From: Ignelater luminosus
Taxonomy: Eukaryota > Arthropoda > Insecta > Coleoptera > Elateridae
NCBI GenBank assembly: GCA_011009095.1
Contig: VTPC01003680.1
Span: forward strand, 99,350 to 163,349
Length of the DNA stretch: 64,000 bases
Direction of reading: 5' to 3'
The position numbers and the translations under genes were made by a program. The notes under the pieces are model-generated. The model did no database searches, was not told where the DNA came from, and saw only the letters and a list, made by a program, of their open reading frames with translations. Below, one piece after another: positions 57,690 to 64,000 of this stretch (the first letter of the stretch is position 1; each line of letters starts with the position of its first letter).

Positions 57690-60600
57690 GAGTGATATTT
57701 AACAAGATTATTTCATGAATACAAAAAAGAAAAAGAATTAACAATCAAATGTAGCATTTTGGAACCAAATAAATTTCCGTCAGCATTACTTAAAACTGTA
57801 GCTGCGCTACAACATATCTAACTGTTCAAAAACGGCATTTCTTTTAATAAAATTTTCTCCTGATATCTGTAGCAGCTATTGGTGAATAGATATTTAAAAG
57901 TAAACCGTAATGGTCACTTTTTGCTTCCGTTACATGTGTAATGTATAATTTGGACTTTCGATGTGATCTTGCAATTTTTTTAAGTTTTCTCTCGTTTGAA
58001 GAGGTGTTTGATATTGGACTATAGCTTTATAATAACTTTGTGATGCTTGTTTACTTATGTCCATTGCCCTGTAGTGTAGGTAATTAATTTAGTTGCAATT
58101 AATGTTAGCTATCACATTCCTCCTGGATTTTGCTAATTGGGTTCTGGATTAAATTATTTCAACAGAGACTTTGATTTGAGCATTTAAATTTTTCCTGCGG
58201 AACTTAAGTGGAATTGTCTGGATTGGTTGAGCGAGTTGTTACGACATTGCGGTGATTTTCTTTCGGGAAGACAGCCTGTCTGTACCCGGCGATCCTGTTG
58301 GTCCTGGTTGTTGCGAGATCGGTGATTACAGTATGAAAACCCTATATATGTGTTTTACTCAGTTTTCCCTTGGAGACGATTCCGGATAGATGTGACAGTT
58401 TTTTTTAGAAAAATTATTTCCGTGGATTAAGTTTGAACAATAGTCGGTTTTCTCACAGCATATGCTCTTCAGGGTCCTTAATTAACTCCAAGATTGCAGC
58501 ATACTGCTATTTCTGGTAGCATGCACTTTCTTAACTAAGATTCTAGAGCTAAACATCTTAAGAACAATTTCAATGTGGGTCCAGCGTTGTGCGTAACGGT
58601 CTGCGCGTGATATGGGAACAGCACCTTCTAAATCCACATGTGGGGTTCACAGCTATTAACATTTAGGAGATTTAAAATTTTTAAAATAAATTATTTATGG
58701 AGAATTGTCGATCCCTGGCACTTACTAAATTTGTTTTTTTATCTTAAAACAATTTAAATACATCTTTTGTATAAGTGATTGACTATTCAAATTTTTGTGT
58801 GCTTAGCACACAAACATAAGTTTATTGAAAATTTTGTTGTTTTCGTAAAATTGATTCGCCTCTACTATCAGATCTGTATCGCAGCGGGATTCTTCGGGGT
58901 AAGTTGTACATTTTCTCAATTTTCCATTGCATTTTTTAAATTTATGTTTTTGATGAGGTTTATTGTTTATTATTAAAGAGTATTAGTAGCGGTCAAGTGA
59001 TAACTACAATACTAAATTTCTTGTTTATTACAAGTTTATGAAATAAAGGTTTGAATCTTAGATTTCAATTGTTGAAATTTTTACTTAATTCGAAGCTTTA
59101 AATTTTCTTCTTTGTTGTAGTTACCAAGTCTGTGGTGATTGATAATAATCCAATATTTTTAGTTGATTAGTTTTACTAATTTTTATTAAAAACACTGGCG
59201 CTCATTTCTGTTTTTGAATTGGTTGTGATTATTGACATTTTTGGTGTTTTATTGCATGTGTAAGCTCCCTATCTTCGCTTAAGCCCACCAACTGAGTTTA
59301 GACGGCCTAGGACCATTACAGTCCTAGTTAAACTAGAGTCAAGATTACAGGTAACGCAAGGTTGCGTTATAAAATATTGTTTCTGCTTTGCTAGAATTAA
59401 CCAAAAGACTTAAAATGACAGTTACTTTAACATCACTTTATGATTTACAGTTTAAATTACTAATTACTATAAAGACAGTTTTAAATAAAAGGCATATTAA
59501 CAACAAAAACTTTTTCTGTTGCACACGTATACCTTTAAGCCTGCTGTCAAGTTAACCTATGCCTGTGTCAGGTGTTAAAACTGGCGTATCTGTCTTAATT
59601 ATTTTGTTCTAGTAATAGCCTAGTTGTCTTGACACAGGAGAGATTTGAAGCAGCCCAAACACATAATTTTTGTAAAATTAGTTGATATGCCCCCCCTCTA
59701 CACCCAAGTCCTCAAGGTAATTATTACGGGTGATGTTAGTTCTGATGGTTTTGCAATGCACTCTCAATTAAAAAATTACTCCATCGTCTCTCTTGCATTT
59801 TGCATTGTGTTCAAGTCATTCTAACTGTAAGTATTGCTTAGTGTTGAAAATTCATTTCTTAAATAATCTATGTTTTCAATAACTTAGACAAGATGATAGA
59901 ACAAATTTTAATTGGTAATTGTATCTATAGGGTGTCTAATAACCTAACAAATTGTTATAATTCAACCTAACTCAGATTTGTCTGGCGTCTAATAATGGTT
60001 CATTACTATTTGTGACACAGTTAAAATCATAAATCTTGCATTTAGACCTGACCAGAATAAAATTTAAATTATGTAGAGGAAGTCCAGAGCTGTAAATTTC
60101 AGGTTTGTAGAAGACTTGACGTCATGACAGAAGAGCAATTTGCGAACTGCAGTTTTTAACAATTTTAATTTTGAAGATTCACACAGCACAGCGGACTATT
60201 CTATTGCGATTAAAGTAGCAACTACATACCATCTAAAGGTTCATGTCTTTGCTAAATACAATATCACAGGGGTGTATCTAACGAATCTCTTTAATTTTAG
60301 TGAATTGAATTCCTGGAGAAAAACTAAATACAGAGAAAAAGACAAGGAGGGTCTGCTGTTTTGTAGTTTCAACTACTACAGTCATTTTTCTGTCAACTAG
60401 AGTTTAGCCAAACCTGAAAGTATTCCAACTACCTGTAGGAATTCTTAGCATTCAAGTCGTCGTTGCAACCCACTGTTTTACGTTCCTCCAGGATAACGAT
60501 ATGTTTTTACAGATCGTTGATTTTTGAAAAATTTCAAGACCTGACCGGGCGCCAAGCGTCATGCGTTTTCTTTCTCATTGAATTTTGTCACTTACTTAAC

Positions 60601-61160
60601 TATTTTTGCGAATTACAACAATACATTTTGAGGCTGCCAACAATGTTCTGTTGCCTTACAAAAAATAGTAGCCGATAAAGTTCGCTACTTGAACCGTATT
60701 TTCTTTTTTTAAATAATTAATTAAATAATTAGTTAAATTTAATCAATATGAATAAAAGTAATAAAATTCAGATTTTCAGAAACCAAAAGATAATTGCTAG
60801 TCTCATTTATTTACTTAAGAAAAATCCTGTTTTCAAAATGTTTAAAATAATAAGTTCGCTGTTGCTCTTACCCTATCTAATACTCAAAGCAGATATACCA
60901 TATGATTCCAAAAATTCCAATTCTAGTTACCTTTGAATTAAATTTACAACGGGAAAAAACAGAAAAAGAATCTTATTAACAACAAAAGAAACATAAAACA
61001 ATTTGTTGAATACATTTTATAATTAAATAAAATAATGAATTTGAATAAAATGCAAATACTCAAACGAAATGTTAAATTTATTATTTAAAATGTATCCAAA
61101 GATCCATTGAGTTTACAGAAGAAAGTAGATTTACGCATGATTTCCATTGACATTTAAAAC
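57690..61160. other. AT-rich interval, no gene seen
   Basis: No protein homology recognised. A perfect 7-bp-stem hairpin (CTAGGAC/GTCCTAG) lies at 59307-59327. AACGGGAAAAAAC followed by GAAAAAGAA-type sequence at 60948-60970 recurs with one mismatch at 63923-63945. Confidence 0.4.
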
Positions 61161-61162
61161 AA

Positions 61163-64000
61163 TGTCACACCCCCTGTACCAAAAGAGAGTTTCTTCTAAA
61201 ACTTCCTTAAACTGAAAAACCTAAGGCCAAAATAATGAAACGTCCGGGTTCTACTTGACAATGAAAAACCTTGCCAGAAGAAATCACTCAAACAAAAAAA
61301 TCCACAAAAAACCAAAAAAAAGGAAAGACCCAAAAGAAAAAAAAATGACAAGAAAAGTAACGATGTAGTAAAAGTCCAAAAGAATGAAAATAAAGAAAAA
61401 TCTTGTACTAGACCAGACTAAATATCGACCGCCACGACCTACACCCTAGCTTCACCACGAGATCAAGAGACAAATATGGGGAATAGTAACCCACATAGGG
61501 TTAAAATCATATAAGAACGGCAAAGGCACTGGTGAAGCCAGCCCTTTCCGGGGGACACGGCACTAAGATCAGTCATAGGCTGAACATAAATCATAAAAAA
61601 TAGGAATAGGGAAGCAACACATCAAGTTAACCTAGCCCAACAACCTCAACGCAGAACGAAGAGGATCACCCTCCAGCAACCAACCACAAAACATCAAAAC
61701 AATCAGGCTCAGGAGCCCTTTTGCGCGTGGGGTGGGGCCATTTAGGAGGAAAGCGGGATCAACCGTCCTACAGTCGATCCCCTAACAAATACAACGAAAC
61801 AATCCTTCCAGAGGCTACCAAAACTGAAAAGAGAGAATTTTTCACCTAACGAAAGGGAAAATACAAAGACGATACGGGAGGAGAGGAATAGAAGACGAAG
61901 CGTGTAGATTCGGGCTTCCACAGGCGCATAATTGGTGTTGGTGCCTAAAAACGTCGACACTATACGACCGATGCCATTTTCAAGATCTCCGACCAACCTG
62001 CCAAACGATACTTGAGAATATACACCAAGAAAAGAACGATAGCGGGAATTAAAGAAGAGTAAAAGACTTAACTAAAAGAAGAAGTAATCGGTAATCGGTA
62101 ATGTCACAAACGGTGACCACTAAATAAAAGTCTCAAAGACCAGACGGAAAAGATCATGATGGTCAACACCAACTAAAAATCCTTTCCAACGAAAATATCA
62201 ACACTAAACCTAAACTAAAGCTACTATAAAATCAAAAAAGTAATCGGAATAATGACTGAGACGTCTGTGTAACAATAACAACTCAGCATAAAATAACTTT
62301 GTACTAAACCGGGTTAACTATTTTCGCCCACCACGGGCAAAAGGGTCTAAAACCCAAAAAAACACGAAGATCGCGGTAAGGGGCCTAAAGCCCAAGACGA
62401 CCACATGGTCACGGTAACTCCAACCGATACTGAACAAAAAGGTAATACAAATGAGAAAACACAAACAAAAGTCCTCCTAAAGGACAAACATGATACTTTA
62501 CCTAAACTAAAATAAACGATACGATACAAAAAAAGGAAACTATATACAAAAAAGAACTATATACAAAATGTCACATTCTGTGTTAAGAGAAAAGTCGATA
62601 TAGGTGACCACAATAAAGTATTGACTTCAGTTCAAGTACACCCTACTCATAGATGTTACCCACCAACTTGCCCAAAATATACTTACAGGAAGAAAGACAG
62701 GGGAACAAAAATAGAGAAGGTCCTCTTAGTTATCCTTAGGAGTGAAGATGAAAAAACTTCAAGATAGCCCGCCAAAACGCCTAAACAACCACCCATAAAA
62801 AAAGACGAAACCTATTACTACGCCGGAGCCGATGGTTCAGCAACGATACCAAAGCAAAGTCGATAAACTTTCATGCAACGAGCACTTTCTCTGGAGAGGG
62901 CATTCAACAAATCACGAGATCATCGCATCATGGAATTCCTACAATTCATAAGGCCAATCACAACTCTGAACGATACGCCACTAAATTAACCTAAGAACTC
63001 GTAAGATGTTTGGACCTTAGTAAAAGCCAAAAGCAACTAAATAAATTCGATTTAACCGAATATTCATTGTGGTGGTAAAAAAGGTCAAATTAGGTTTAGA
63101 CTTCAAACCCTAGACTTGCTAGATGCCTGTAGATTTCCCAAATTCATTGGACGATTCATAGGTCAAAGGAGAAATCAAAATAAAAAAAAAGGAAATGGAC
63201 CTGTGCACTTAGATACCAGTCCCTTAAAAACAAAAAACAACGCAAAAGAATACGATACTAAAATATCGAAGATAGACCTAAATGTGACAAATCTTGAATA
63301 ACGGACACCTAAGAGTCTCGAAACGGCAAAGTTCGATACACAAAGAAAATCTCAAAACATCACTATCCTTACACATTGAACAACTAAAATCCGCAAAGAT
63401 CACAAAACGAAACAACAGTCAACACTTGGCCAAAGAGAACCTAAATGAAATGAGAAAAGCCAAATCAGTCACAAATGTCAAAGAGTTTCTCGAAGAACTC
63501 AATACAGCGACACCGCCAAAATCAATCACTAGGACAAGATACGAATCAGCAACACTGCTAACGAAGCTATAAAAGCTTCAAGATAAAATAAAAAGGCAAA
63601 AGTTGGTAAGACAAAATCGGTAAACGGCAAACAAAATCGGGCCCCAACGCGTTGGAGTCCAAAAATCTGTAAAGACCACAAAACAAAATGGCTAAAAGTC
63701 TAAGCAACCAACGGAAAAAAAGATCTAAACCGACCAAACAACTAAATGGCCAAAACACGTTGGGCAACAAAATCCTGATCAGCAATACTGCTAAGGGAAA
63801 CACTATAACACAGAAAGATGAAATCGGTAAACAACAATCAGCCAAACAACTAAATCGGCAGACAACGAAATCGGTAAACAGTCAAATCGGCAAACAGCCA
63901 AATTGGCGGAACAAAAATCTGTAACGGGAAAAAACTGAAAAAGAAGCCCGAATAAAACTTTCTCACAACGAAGAAATGATCTCATTAATTACAAAACAAA
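61163..64000. other. A+C-rich, T+G-poor block of unknown origin
   Basis: From about 61.2 kb to the window end the plus strand is strongly skewed: in 63361-63420 I count 28 A and 10 T, and in 61621-61680 23 A, 21 C, 9 G and 7 T. No frame of useful length matches a known protein; the longest plus-strand frames (63116-63301 and 63294-63572) are lysine/asparagine/threonine-rich. Degenerate AAATCGGTAAACA-type repeats occur at 63817-63905. TGTCACACCCCC at 61163 resembles the TG start of some LTRs, but no matching second copy was found. A retroelement internal region is possible. Confidence 0.4.

Noticed and set aside
61742-61996. Minus-strand hydrophobic frame suggesting a membrane or mitochondrial protein
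   Set aside because: It arises from the T+G-rich complement of the skewed block; no conserved mitochondrial or transporter motif is present.
61163-62580. TGTCACACCCCC at 61163 and TGTCACATTCTG at 62569 as paired LTR starts
   Set aside because: Similarity ends after about ten bases; no LTR-length repeat, primer-binding site or matching end was seen.
1-64000. CRISPR arrays, rRNA genes and bacterial operons
   Set aside because: No regularly spaced identical repeats with unique spacers, no rRNA-like sequence, and coding traces are eukaryotic transposon types.

Overview
This window is eukaryotic, AT-rich DNA that behaves like a transposon graveyard from an arthropod, most likely an insect with a large genome. 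The evidence is the content: Tc1/mariner, piggyBac, pogo/Tigger and APE-type non-LTR families of insect type, a short TTAGG-like run, one small GT-AG intron, and long gene-free AT-rich stretches. I could not identify any host gene with confidence. Almost every coding trace is a transposable-element protein carrying stops or frameshifts.

Layout. 0-2.5 kb: a decayed multicopy protein family of unknown function (+), then a Tigger/pogo fragment (-). 3.8-5.3 kb: piggyBac pseudogene 1 (+). 6.1-7.4 kb: a complete mariner (-) with perfect 33-bp inverted ends and TA duplications. 10.7-12.3 kb: a second mariner (+) split by a 600-bp foldback element. 13.9-19.0 kb: a non-LTR retrotransposon (+) split by a second one in antisense, which has ORF1, endonuclease and RT. 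20.6-24.3 kb and 25.4-28.0 kb: two relatives (elements C and D) of an RNase-H-like, DUF7869-type family; each is bracketed by its own array of a short motif. 28.3-31.6 kb: a pogo-type transposase gene (+) with a deleted mariner inserted near its 3' end. 33.8-37.2 kb: two minus-strand relics, an uncharacterised family and a third pogo-type gene. 37-53 kb: mostly unassigned AT-rich DNA with small repeats, a CpG-richer patch and a TATA-box candidate. 53.1-57.0 kb: piggyBac pseudogene 2 (+) carrying two nested Tc1/mariner elements. 57.5 kb: a 150-bp hairpin MITE. 61.2-64 kb: an A+C-rich, T+G-poor block of unknown origin.

The nesting gives relative ages. The foldback is younger than mariner B, the antisense LINE younger than the LINE it splits, the deleted mariner younger than both its pogo and piggyBac hosts, and the Tc1-like element younger than piggyBac 2. 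The two copies of the deleted mariner share one internal deletion and differ at about eleven sites, so that non-autonomous lineage moved recently.

The best candidate for something undescribed is the C/D pair. Both proteins show a Cys-rich N-terminal block, a CxxC knuckle, and an RNase-H-like acidic series (DLQ, FSDGC/QN, then an acid after GH). Each gene is flanked by many copies of a different 14-16 bp motif: CAAACCACGTAACTCC for C and AGCATTTTGTCCCATA for D. This is the layout expected if the family is a DNA transposon whose transposase binds subterminal repeat arrays.
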